DNA of 64,000 nucleotides from Dongia_A sp964542425 (GCA_964542425.1 CAZIUB010000061.1:1-64000), one strand, 5' to 3'. Shown: positions 42,920-51,433, numbered from the stretch's first letter. Numbers and translations: made by a program. Notes: generated from the sequence alone by a model not told the origin.

Positions 42920-43857
42920 CTCTTTGCTTTCGCGGTGCTGGCGCGGATCACCAGCGGGTTGGGCGCGATTTCGCGATGCGCCACATGGCGATTGGCGCGC
43001 GCGGCCGCGATCACCAGGTCGATTGCGCGGCCAGCCATCTCCATGGCGTTGGAGCGGATCGTCGTCAGCTGGATTCGATGATGCGCGGCCAACGGGATAT
43101 CGTCATAGCCCACCACCGAAATGTCGCCCGGTACGCTATGCCCGCGTGTCTCCAGTCGATTCATCATGGTGATCGCCTGCACGTCATTGTGGGCGACAAT
43201 GGCGGTTGCACCGTCATCGAGCTTGACCGGCGCCAACCGGCGGCGCCGGAGCGCGCGTTCCAGGCCCAACCGCCGGCGCTCGCCCGAGTGCTCGCGCAGG
43301 CCATGCGAGGCGAAGGTAATTCGGCGATGTCCGAGCTCGAGCAGATGGGCGACGATCGCCTCCATCGCCGCGGCATCGTCGTGATCAATCATCCCCAGCC
43401 TGGGATCGTCGAGATCGCCGAGCGATGCCAGGACCACCGGAATGTCGCGGTCGAGCAGCATTGCCGGCAGCGGCGAGCCCAAGGAAACCCCGCCAATGAC
43501 CACGCCATCCACCCGCCGGTCGATGAGCGCGCGCCCGACCTCGTTCTCGATCGCCGGCGCGCATTCGGTGTGCGCGGCAAGGACCGCGTAACCCCGTGCG
43601 CTGGCGGCGCGCTCGACGCCGGCGGCGAGCTGGCCATAATAGGGGTTGGTCAAATCGGGCACGATGAGGCCGATCACCAGGCTCGCGCGCGCCTTCAGCG
43701 AGCGGGCAATGGCGTTGGGGCGATATTGGGCCTCGGCGATCGCGCGCTCGACCCGCTTGCGCGTGGTCTCGGCCACCAGCGCGGTGCCGCGAATGACATT
43801 CGAGACCGTCGACTTCGACACGCCGGTGCGTTTCGCGATGTCGACCAGGCGGGTCAT
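42916..43857 (-). CDS. LacI family transcriptional regulator
   Basis: A 313 aa repressor. HTH: VDIAKRTGVSKSTVSNVIRG at residues 5-24, then the hinge YRPNAIARSLKARAS, and a periplasmic-binding-like sensor domain. It lies inside the sugar operon, overlapping the isomerase and ATPase genes by 4 bases each. A LacI-type palindrome with a central CG lies upstream of the operon (46066-46079) and again upstream of the hydroxylase gene (48141-48154); both are candidate targets. Confidence 0.92.
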   Translation of the reverse strand: MTRLVDIAKRTGVSKSTVSNVIRGTALVAETTRKRVERAIAEAQYRPNAIARSLKARASLVIGLIVPDLTNPYYGQLAAGVERAASARGYAVLAAHTECAPAIENEVGRALIDRRVDGVVIGGVSLGSPLPAMLLDRDIPVVLASLGDLDDPRLGMIDHDDAAAMEAIVAHLLELGHRRITFASHGLREHSGERRRLGLERALRRRRLAPVKLDDGATAIVAHNDVQAITMMNRLETRGHSVPGDISVVGYDDIPLAAHHRIQLTTIRSNAMEMAGRAIDLVIAAARANRHVAHREIAPNPLVIRASTAKAKR

Positions 43858-44813
43858 TCTTCCGCCTCCAGTCGCGCCAGCGCGCGCTTGAGGCCGGCGA
43901 TCGAGCGCTCGGTGCCCTGTGGGCCGTCATAGCGCGGATCCTCGTGTTCGATCGAAATCACGCCGTCATAGCCGGCCTTGCGCATGGCCCCCAGCAATTT
44001 GGCCCAGGTCGCGTCGTCGTGGCCCTCGCCCACCGGGGCGAAATGCCAGGGCGCGCGGGCAGGATCGCCGGGCGGGGCGTAATGCAGCACGCCCTGCGTG
44101 CGGATGCGCTCCGGATACATCAGCGTGTCCTTGCCATGCGAATGGCCGATGCGGTTCCCGTGGGCCTCGACGACACTCAAGGGGTCGATGCCCTGCCACC
44201 AAAAATGGCTGGGATCGAGATTGAGCCCGATGTTCCGGCCGACGTGGCGGGCGAGTACAGCGAATCCCTCGCTGTTGAAAATCGTGACGCCGGGATGCAT
44301 TTCCAGGCAGACCATGATTTCCGGCGCTTCCAGTTCCAGCCAGGCGCTGGTCTCGGTCCAGAACGGCGCCAATTCGTGCTCGATCTGCCAGGCGAACAGA
44401 TTCTCGTCATCGGCCGAGGTCGCCCAGCAGGGGAATACACCGATGGCTCCCCCGCCGGCACCCGCCGGGCAGCCGCTCATGGTGATGACGCGATTGACGC
44501 CCAGGGCGCGCGCCAAATCCACTGCCGCGCGGAACCGGGCTTGCGCGTCGGCGCGCTTCGAGGGGCTTGGATGCAACAAATTGCCGGCGGCGTTGACCGC
44601 CGAGAGCCGGATTCCGAATTCGCGCATTTCGCCCGCCAGGCGATCGCGCTCGTGCGCGCGCCCGATGGTGGCGAAATCGAGATGCGGGCGCGGCGAGGGC
44701 CCCCAGGCTCCCATTCCCAGTTCGAGATCCGTGACACCGCGCTCGGCGCACCAGGCGAACATTTGGCGGCGCGCAAGCTTAGGGAGCGAATCCGAGAAGA
44801 CACCGATTCTCAT
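43854..44813 (-). CDS. Sugar phosphate isomerase/epimerase (xylose isomerase-like TIM barrel)
   Basis: A 319 aa protein of the IolE/AP-endonuclease-2 superfamily. Metal-binding residues are suggested by CLEMHPG, LNLDPSHFWWQG, GHSHGKDT and SIEHEDP. The ATG at 44813 is taken as the start; ATG at 44819 would add two residues. The frame continues into the repeat but without similarity. Upstream DNA right up to the start codon is A-B copy 5, so its ribosome site is weak. Likely acts on the imported sugar or its keto form. Confidence 0.86.
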   Translation of the reverse strand: MRIGVFSDSLPKLARRQMFAWCAERGVTDLELGMGAWGPSPRPHLDFATIGRAHERDRLAGEMREFGIRLSAVNAAGNLLHPSPSKRADAQARFRAAVDLARALGVNRVITMSGCPAGAGGGAIGVFPCWATSADDENLFAWQIEHELAPFWTETSAWLELEAPEIMVCLEMHPGVTIFNSEGFAVLARHVGRNIGLNLDPSHFWWQGIDPLSVVEAHGNRIGHSHGKDTLMYPERIRTQGVLHYAPPGDPARAPWHFAPVGEGHDDATWAKLLGAMRKAGYDGVISIEHEDPRYDGPQGTERSIAGLKRALARLEAEE

Positions 44814-44818
44814 GCCCA

Positions 44819-44958
44819 TGCCAACTTTCGAAAATGCGTGATCCATGAATCGCGTCCGTGCTTCCACGAAAGTTGGCACGTGTTACCAATATTCAGTACC
44901 CGCCGGCGTGTGCTGGCGGGTGATTTGGTTCGATCAGCCATCGGCGACGGCGGGTACT
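44819..44958 (+). repeat. A-B composite repeat, copy 5 (forward)
   Basis: The best-preserved copy. Unit B 44819-44879: arms TGCCAACTTTCG and CGAAAGTTGGCA; linker of 15 bases; unit A 44894-44958: arms AGTACCCGCCGGCG and CGACGGCGGGTACT. It fills the gap between the oxidoreductase and isomerase genes and supplies the last codons and stop of the former. Confidence 0.88.
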
Positions 44959-46052
44959 AGGGCCTTTTGGAATGCGGAAATCAGGAGTGCCACATCGGCG
45001 CGCGCCTGCTCGGGCCCGGTCGCGACCGGCGCCTGGCCGCAGGCGGCGTCGTGGAAGGAGCGAAGCTGGTTGCGGAACGCCTCCTCGTAGCTCACGCGAA
45101 ACTCCTCGGTCGTGAGCGCCTGGCCGCTGCCGCCGGCACGCCGCAACGTGAGGCGCGTCGGCAAATGGCGCAGATAGGGCGAGGGAAAGACGAGTTCGAT
45201 GATGCGATCGCCACAGTAGATCGTGATGCGCTCGGTGTAATCGGGCACGGCCGGTAGATTGAGGTGGGTCATCGAGACCCGGCCACCCCCAGGCAGTCCG
45301 AAAGCCAATTGCACGCCCTTTCCCCGGTCGAACAGCGCGCCATGATCCGCCGCGCTGGGCAGCGCGCATCCCAGATGGGCAAGCATGCCGTGCACCACCG
45401 CCATGTCATGAACGAGCGAGGACAGGAAACCACCGCCAAGCGCGCGGGCGCTTGCCTCGTCAAGATTTCGGCCCGCCGCGGCGTTGAGCTGGGCGGCGCT
45501 CGTTGCCCGTGCTTCGTCGCGCAACGAGGCGGGCAGATCGCTCGGCCAAGTCATCGGCAGGTGTGCCACGAACGGCTGGTGATCCGGGTCGTTGACCTCG
45601 ACCGAAATCAGCTTCACCTCTTCGATGCGACCGGGCAGCAGATCGAGCGCGCGGCGATAGGCCGGGTCGTGGCGCTTCATGTAGGCGATCTGCAGCACCT
45701 TGCCGGCGCGATCGCTGGCCGCGATCATGCGGTCGCATTCGGCGAGCGAGAGCGCTATCGGCTTTTCGCAGAGCACATGCAGCCCCGCCTCGAGTGCGGC
45801 GATGGCGAGCTTAGGATGGAAGCAATCCGGCGCGGCGATGACCAGGGCATCGAGCTTGGCCGAGAGCAGCCCATCGAGATCGGCATGAACCGCTTCCAGG
45901 CCGTAACGCGCGCCCACATCGGCGCGCACCATCCGGGAAGCATCGGCCAGACCGACAAAGGCGAAGCGATCGCGCTCTTCCCACAGATAGAAGGCATGTT
46001 CCGCCTGCCCGACAAGCCCGGCACCGACCAGCCCAATTCGCAGCCTTTGCAT
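44934..46052 (-). CDS. Gfo/Idh/MocA family oxidoreductase
   Basis: A 372 aa NAD(P)-dependent sugar or inositol dehydrogenase-like protein. Rossmann motif GLVGAGLVGQ at the start; cofactor and catalytic region EKPIAL near residue 96. The ATG at 46052 follows the shared leader; TTG at 46079 is unlikely. The final residues LVPAVADG and the TGA are encoded by repeat copy 5, which has replaced the original 3' end. First gene of the sugar operon. Confidence 0.9.
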   Translation of the reverse strand: MQRLRIGLVGAGLVGQAEHAFYLWEERDRFAFVGLADASRMVRADVGARYGLEAVHADLDGLLSAKLDALVIAAPDCFHPKLAIAALEAGLHVLCEKPIALSLAECDRMIAASDRAGKVLQIAYMKRHDPAYRRALDLLPGRIEEVKLISVEVNDPDHQPFVAHLPMTWPSDLPASLRDEARATSAAQLNAAAGRNLDEASARALGGGFLSSLVHDMAVVHGMLAHLGCALPSAADHGALFDRGKGVQLAFGLPGGGRVSMTHLNLPAVPDYTERITIYCGDRIIELVFPSPYLRHLPTRLTLRRAGGSGQALTTEEFRVSYEEAFRNQLRSFHDAACGQAPVATGPEQARADVALLISAFQKALVPAVADG

Positions 46053-46065
46053 GGAATTGGCCCCA

Positions 46066-46079
46066 TTAGAACGATCCAA
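46066..46079. promoter_or_regulatory. LacI-type operator candidate O1
   Basis: TTAGAACGATCCAA: arms TTGGA/TCCAA with one mismatch and a central CG, as in LacI-family operators. It lies 14 bases upstream of the oxidoreductase ATG and is shared with O2 at 48141. Confidence 0.5.
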
Positions 46080-46214
46080 CCGATGCGATCAAATACGATC
46101 CGGACGAAATCGTCAAGCGAGCTTGGAATAGTTCGCCGCGTGGTATTTTGTTTGGCCGATCCTCGATTCTTGCCGGGAGGCAAGCCGGTTCACGCCATGA
46201 TTTGATCGCATCGG
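46080..46214. repeat. Inverted 15-mers bracketing the intergenic region
   Basis: CCGATGCGATCAAAT at 46080-46094 recurs inverted at 46200-46214, 105 bases apart. The region lies between the PanB-like stop and the oxidoreductase start. It could be a second operator pair or remains of duplicated leader DNA. Confidence 0.6.
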
Positions 46215-46251
46215 CTTGCGATCGACAGCGCTCGGTAAACTCAAGACCGCC

Positions 46252-47037
46252 TCAGCCGACGAGCGAAAGGAATTCCTCGAACACACTCTCGTCGATTTCG
46301 ATTTGGTGCCTTGGCTCGGGAAAGGTTCCGGCGCGAACATCCTTGACGAAATCCTCGATCGCCCTGACGCGGAGCTCCTGGATCCGCGCCAGCTCCTCGC
46401 CGATCTCGGCATAGCGCTTGGAATGCCTGGGCTTGTGGCCGGTATTCGTGCCCAGCACATCGCAGCTGAACAGATATTGGGTATCGCAGACCGACCCGCT
46501 TCCCATGCCCTCGGTGATCATTCGTGTATTCGCGGTCAGATAGGCCGCGATCTTGACCGGAACGACCTCGATCTCGACCGCCCAAGCGCCGGCGTTTTCG
46601 AGGGTCTTCATCTTGCGGTAGACCTCCAATGCCTCCCGCGGATTCTTGCCGATCGCTCGGAAATTGGTCCAGGTGGCCCAATCGGGAACGAGGCCGACAT
46701 GGCCGGTCACCGGGATGCCTTCCTTGGCCATCGCCTCGAGGATCCGCACGCCCCCCGAAAAGTAGACGGCGTCCGCGCCCATCCCGAGGGCGTCGAAGCC
46801 CTTGCGGATCCCCTCTTCCGCGCTGGCGACGGCGCCGTGCATGAGACCGGCCTGGATGAAGGTCAGTGGGGCGGCCGCGCGAATCTTCGGCAGATTGGCA
46901 TCGATCTCGCAGGAGAACATGTCTATGCCGGCAAGCTCGGCCGCCGCACCCTCTTGCTCGTCGTCGACATGCAGTTCCAGCAATTGGCGCTTTCCCTTCG
47001 ATTGCAGGAGATCATGGACGGAAGGTTTCTTCCTCAC
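46252..47037 (-). CDS. Divergent PanB-like (ketopantoate hydroxymethyltransferase family) protein
   Basis: A 261 aa phosphoenolpyruvate/pyruvate-superfamily TIM barrel related to PanB. Matches are clearest in GIPVTGHVGLVP and in the run EIEVVPVKIAAYLT...GMGSGSVCDTQ, which holds the catalytic Glu. The early metal-binding aspartates of PanB (GDSLGM and DMPF-type motifs) are not evident. That makes true pantothenate synthesis doubtful and suggests another aldol-type substrate. It overlaps the hydroxylase gene by 4 bases. Confidence 0.78.
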   Translation of the reverse strand: MRKKPSVHDLLQSKGKRQLLELHVDDEQEGAAAELAGIDMFSCEIDANLPKIRAAAPLTFIQAGLMHGAVASAEEGIRKGFDALGMGADAVYFSGGVRILEAMAKEGIPVTGHVGLVPDWATWTNFRAIGKNPREALEVYRKMKTLENAGAWAVEIEVVPVKIAAYLTANTRMITEGMGSGSVCDTQYLFSCDVLGTNTGHKPRHSKRYAEIGEELARIQELRVRAIEDFVKDVRAGTFPEPRHQIEIDESVFEEFLSLVG

Positions 47038-48122
47038 GACCTATTGCCCGCCTGGGCAAGAAGCCGCTTGTTCATCGCTTTCTGGGCCGCATCGGAACCA
47101 TCGTGGAAACTGCCAAACCAGCGGTCGAGCGGCAAAGAACCGTCGGCATAATTGCACTCGAAATACTTGTGGTGCAGGTAGTGGGCATGGCATTGCGTAT
47201 CGAAGCCGCTATTCTTCCCGATTTCGATCTTGTCGAACCCGGCATGGCCGAGTGCCGGCGAAAGCCCAGCGTGCATGATGTGAAAGAGCGCGTGGACCGG
47301 GTGCGAGGGCACGATCCAATGAATCAGGATTCCGGAGAAGTAGAGCAGATGTTCGACCGGGTGCATGGCCAGGCCCGACCAGGGCCCTGGATTGACGTTG
47401 TGGTGGTGCAACTTGTGCACTGTCCGATAAAGAGGCCGCCAGTGAATCAAGCGGTGGATGAGGTAAAAATGCACCTCGCGAATGAGAGGTATCGACAGCA
47501 TCAACAGGGCGCCATAGATCGGATGCTGCTCCCAACGCACGAACGGAAGGTAGCCATTCGCGTATGACCATAGGGTCAGCGCTTCGAATGCCGTCCACAT
47601 GGTCAAGCCACTGCCGATCGACCAGATCATGTTGTCGATTGTCTGGTTGCGGAACAGGAAGGCGGGATTGTCGGTGCCCAGCCATTTCGGATGGTATTTG
47701 AACCGCGTGCCCTGGGCCTTCCGGACATGGAGCCATAGGTGAAACGAACCATAGAACAGCAGGGCAATCATCACGTTGCGGGCGAGAAGATAGGCGATCC
47801 AGCCTGGCTCGAACGACTTCATGGCCTCGAGTGGCGGGGTAAAATATGTCCACACCAGGGTTGCAACGAGCGCATAGAACAGGTTATCCGGCAGGAGATA
47901 GCCGGGATAGCCGAATAGCCATCGGAGTACCCCCTTCGGTTTCGCCGGCCAGACGAAGACCGGTGGATACGCGATCGGATTGAAGGGCTTCCAATGGCCA
48001 CTCTTGTCCCGTGTTCCGTATTTGGTGTCATCCATCTTGCCAGCTCCCGGGCCGGGCGAGCGGATTTCCCTCGCCCAACCATTTTCATCGGGGCCGCGCC
48101 GTTTAGCCCGATACGCGGTCAT
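47034..48122 (-). CDS. Fatty acid hydroxylase/sterol desaturase family protein
   Basis: A 362 aa di-iron membrane enzyme. Histidine boxes: FYLIHRLIH, LHHHNVN, HPVEH, and late HAHYLHHKYFECN. Several hydrophobic segments lie between residues 70 and 260. The ATG at 48122 follows the shared leader; MDDTKYG at 48035 is an alternative that would drop 29 basic residues. It is coupled to the PanB-like gene. The hydroxylated substrate could be a lipid, hopanoid or sterol-like compound. Confidence 0.85.
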   Translation of the reverse strand: MTAYRAKRRGPDENGWAREIRSPGPGAGKMDDTKYGTRDKSGHWKPFNPIAYPPVFVWPAKPKGVLRWLFGYPGYLLPDNLFYALVATLVWTYFTPPLEAMKSFEPGWIAYLLARNVMIALLFYGSFHLWLHVRKAQGTRFKYHPKWLGTDNPAFLFRNQTIDNMIWSIGSGLTMWTAFEALTLWSYANGYLPFVRWEQHPIYGALLMLSIPLIREVHFYLIHRLIHWRPLYRTVHKLHHHNVNPGPWSGLAMHPVEHLLYFSGILIHWIVPSHPVHALFHIMHAGLSPALGHAGFDKIEIGKNSGFDTQCHAHYLHHKYFECNYADGSLPLDRWFGSFHDGSDAAQKAMNKRLLAQAGNRS

Positions 48123-48140
48123 CGCATCGAATTGACCTCA

Positions 48141-48154
48141 TTGGAACGATCCAA
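48141..48154. promoter_or_regulatory. LacI-type operator candidate O2
   Basis: TTGGAACGATCCAA: arms TTGGA and TCCAA around a central CG. It lies just upstream of the hydroxylase start. The bases around it repeat those around O1 (AATTG, CATT, GATCCAACC at equal spacing). Confidence 0.55.
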
Positions 48155-48214
48155 CCGGCGTGATTTGATGACACCCGGACAGGCTCGTCAAGCGATCCTC
48201 GAAACCCTCCCGAC

Positions 48215-48856
48215 TCACTCCGCCATGCCGGCCTTGGCGAGGGCACCCAGGAGATGGTCCAGGTCTCGCCGGTCGCGATAGGGCATGGTGGCGCCGATCC
48301 AGCCCTCCCAATCGCCGAGCCGGTCGCCCGGATAATTCGCCATGTCGGTGCGCGCGACGCGCAGGTATTCCTTGAGCCTGCCGCGCGCCTCCTCGATCCG
48401 CCCGGCCTCGGCCAGGCTCGCCGCCTGCCAGAGGCGCACTTCGTTCACCTCGATCGTGGACCTGCCCAACGCGGCGATCGCGTCCTCGTATCGTCGGGCG
48501 CTGAAATAGACGATCCCCTCGATCCACGGGCCCCATGAAAGACCAAAGGGATTGAGCCGCCTGCCGATGGCGATTTCCTCGACCGCGCGCTCGCCCTCGC
48601 CGATGCAACACAGGAAGGCAACATAATTCCATCGCCCGTCGAGATCGTAGGGATTGAGTTCAAGCGAGCGCTCGTAATGGAACGCGGCCTCCGCGTATTC
48701 GCGGCGGTGAAGCTTCACCAGGGCGCGCATCCAATGCGCCACGGAATCCGAATCGTCCAGCGCCAGGGCGCGCTTGGTGAATTCCCCTAACTGGCGCATG
48801 CTGTTCTCGGGGTCCGGCACCCAATCGCCAATGAAATCGAGATACCAGCAAAGGCC
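48215..48856 (-). pseudogene. C-terminal TPR part of the interrupted BTAD/TolB-like protein
   Basis: In-frame continuation of the gene upstream after the TGA at 48859-48857: 213 codons reading GLCWYLDFIGDW, then TPR-like helices (FHYERSLELNPYDLDGRWNY, IEVNEVRLWQAASLAEAGR). An internal ATG at 48820 could start a 201 aa product, but no good ribosome site was seen. It is best read as the C-terminus of one 1072-codon gene. Confidence 0.75.
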
Positions 48857-51433
48857 TCAATAGGCATGGGCCTGGGCGTTCGATGGATCGGCCTCGATCG
48901 CCCGCAGCAGCAATCCCTTCGCCAGCGCGTTATCCGCCTTGGTGAATTTGAGCCCGTGCGCGCGGGCCCGCAGAATGAGATCGTAGGCCCGCAATTCGTG
49001 CGCTTCCAGCCGCGCCGCGCGCTCGCGCGAAGCCGCCTCGACCCGTCCCCCGATGGTCCCCGCGACCGCCCGCGCGATCTCGTCCTGCACGGCCAATACA
49101 TCGCGAAGATCCCGGTCGTAACGCTCCGCCCATAAATGGTTGCCGCTTGCCGCGTCGATCAGCTGGGCGGTCACGCGCACGCGCTCGCCCACCTTGCGCA
49201 CGGCGCCCTCGACCACGAATTGCACGCCCAATTCGCGGCCCGCGCGCCGGACATCGATCTCCGCCCCCCGGTACTGGAACGAGGAATGCCGCGCGATCAC
49301 GAACAGCGACCGGAAGCGCGACAGCTCGGTGATGATTTCCTCGGTCATCCCATCGGAAAAATATTGCTGATCGGCCTCGCCGCTCATGTTGACGAAGGGC
49401 AAGACCGCGATCGCGGGCTTCTCGTGGCCGGCCTCGTATTGGCGCGCGGCCTGGTCCGGCAACCCCGCCTGGCGCAGGTTCGCGCGGAAATGCTCCGCAT
49501 CCTTCGGGTCCTTGTAGGGGGCCATCCGGGGATTCGTACATTTTTGCAGCGTGGCCCCCGGATCGAGTTCGATCGCCCGGGCCACGGCTTTTCGGGCCTG
49601 GTCGTCATGATCCAAGGCGGCGTGGCTGGCCGCCAAATAGAGCCGAGCGGCAATCGTATCCAGCAGCCGCAAACTTTCCAAGGTGGCGATGGCTTCTTCA
49701 TATTGGCGGGCGTCGAATTGGATTTGGCCGAGCTGCAACACCCAATATTCAGGGTAATGCGGGTTGAGGCGCATGGCCTTGCGCACCATCTCGAGGCCAT
49801 CACGCGAACGCCCGGCATAGCTGAGGCACCAGCCGAAATCGTTGAGCACATCGGCGTCGTTCGGATTGATCTCCATCGCCTTTTCGTAGGCCGCGATGGC
49901 GCGATCGTGCCGAGCGCACAGCATGTGATGACCGGCCAAGGCCCAATGACCCCAGGCCTCGTCATCATCGCGGGCGATGGCGAGGGTGGCGAATTCCAGG
50001 GCCTTGGCCATGGAATCGGCGGGGTCTTCGCTCCACCCCAAGCTGACATCGCACAAGTGCGTCCAGGCGATCTTCGCGTAGGGCTTCCCGAAACTGGAAT
50101 CGAGGTCGACGGCCTGATGAAAGCATTCGCGCGCCCTCGCGACGTCCTCGCGGGTGAAGCGGTTGAAGAGATCGATGCCGCGCTGAAAATGATCGTAGGC
50201 CTGGAAATGCCGAGGGCCGGGCTTTTCCACCCGTCCTTGCCAGGCCTTGCGCAAACGCCCGCCATAGACCGTCGCCAGCGCGCCGACTATCATTTCCGTC
50301 ACATCATCCTGGATTGCGAAGATATCCTCGATCAAGCGGTCAAAATGCTCCGCCCACAGATGCCGGCCGGTCGCGCCGTCAATCAGCTGCGCGTTGATCC
50401 TGATCCGGTCGTGTGATTTTTGGACACTGCCCTCGAGCACGTAGTGAACGCCGAGTTCCCGGCTCACCTCTTGTATTTTCACCGGCTTGCCCTTGTAGGC
50501 GAAGGTGGAATCCCTGGCGATGACAAAGAGGTCGCGAAACCGGGACAGGGCCGCGATGATGTTCTCCGTGATGCCGTCGCCAAAATAGTCTTGCGCGGGA
50601 TCGCCGCTCATGTTGACGAAGGGCAGCACCGCGATCGAGGGTTTCTCCGGCGGCGAAGGCCAATCCCGCGGCTGGACGCGGGCCTCGGGCGCCACCGGCG
50701 CGGTCTGGACCGCCGCGATATTGGCCTTGATCGCTTCCGTCCGCGCCTTGGGCATGGCGCCGAATTCGCGGGCCAGCATTTCGCGGCAGGCCTCGTATTG
50801 GCGTATCGCCTGATCCGGCTTCCCCGCCTCGGCCAGGGCCGCGATCAACACGCCATGGGAATTCTCCCGCGTGGGGTCCAGCGCCACTAGGCGCCGAGCG
50901 TATTCCACGCGCGCGGCGACACTTGCCCCTTGCGCCAGCCGTTCATGAACCCCGATCGCCAGTTCAAGCAGCCGGTCGCGTTCGCCCTTCGACCACCGCT
51001 CGAATTCCTCGGCTCGGATGAAAAACCCGTCCAGGAAGGGGCCGCGATAGAGCAGCGCCGCCCGCTCCCAATCACCGGCATCGCGCGCCGCCGCCGCATG
51101 CTCGAATTCGCCGGTGTCGATCGCGATAGCCTCGGGCCGCAAGGCGACCCGATCGCGGTCGATCTCCAGGAAATCGAGCCCGCGTGGGCCGAGATCGCGG
51201 CGCAGGCCGGTCAGGGTCTGGCGCAGGCTGTTTTGCGCGTGCTCGATGTCGCGATCGCCCCAGAGCAGCCCCACGATCTTGTCGCGCGAGGCGGCCATGC
51301 CGGGACTGAACACCAGATAGGCGATCAGCCCAAGCGCCTTCTTGTTCGAGATCGGCACGCGAGCGCCGTCGGTGGCGATCAATTCGAGGCCGCCCAGCAT
51401 ATCGATCCGGGTTCTGCCGCCTTGATCCGACAA
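48857..51433 (-). CDS. Winged-helix/BTAD protein with two TolB-like domains and TPRs, ended by an in-frame TGA
   Basis: An 858 aa cytosolic protein. Residues 10-105 are an OmpR/SARP-like winged helix, 110-240 a BTAD helical region, 263-390 a TolB-like domain (IAVLPFVNMSGDPAQDYF), 400-650 TPRs, and 672-800 a second TolB-like domain (IAVLPFVNMSGEADQQYF). The two TolB-like units are clearly related. Such proteins occur next to or fused with adenylate cyclases and may regulate transcription; no cyclase domain is seen. The frame continues past the stop for 213 codons in the same phase. Confidence 0.85.
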   Translation of the reverse strand: MSDQGGRTRIDMLGGLELIATDGARVPISNKKALGLIAYLVFSPGMAASRDKIVGLLWGDRDIEHAQNSLRQTLTGLRRDLGPRGLDFLEIDRDRVALRPEAIAIDTGEFEHAAAARDAGDWERAALLYRGPFLDGFFIRAEEFERWSKGERDRLLELAIGVHERLAQGASVAARVEYARRLVALDPTRENSHGVLIAALAEAGKPDQAIRQYEACREMLAREFGAMPKARTEAIKANIAAVQTAPVAPEARVQPRDWPSPPEKPSIAVLPFVNMSGDPAQDYFGDGITENIIAALSRFRDLFVIARDSTFAYKGKPVKIQEVSRELGVHYVLEGSVQKSHDRIRINAQLIDGATGRHLWAEHFDRLIEDIFAIQDDVTEMIVGALATVYGGRLRKAWQGRVEKPGPRHFQAYDHFQRGIDLFNRFTREDVARARECFHQAVDLDSSFGKPYAKIAWTHLCDVSLGWSEDPADSMAKALEFATLAIARDDDEAWGHWALAGHHMLCARHDRAIAAYEKAMEINPNDADVLNDFGWCLSYAGRSRDGLEMVRKAMRLNPHYPEYWVLQLGQIQFDARQYEEAIATLESLRLLDTIAARLYLAASHAALDHDDQARKAVARAIELDPGATLQKCTNPRMAPYKDPKDAEHFRANLRQAGLPDQAARQYEAGHEKPAIAVLPFVNMSGEADQQYFSDGMTEEIITELSRFRSLFVIARHSSFQYRGAEIDVRRAGRELGVQFVVEGAVRKVGERVRVTAQLIDAASGNHLWAERYDRDLRDVLAVQDEIARAVAGTIGGRVEAASRERAARLEAHELRAYDLILRARAHGLKFTKADNALAKGLLLRAIEADPSNAQAHAY

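Noticed and set aside
48857..48859. TGA as a selenocysteine codon
   Set aside because: The position lies in a TPR helix, not a redox or Cys-conserved site, and no selenoprotein genes or insertion element were noticed. A nonsense mutation or readthrough is simpler.
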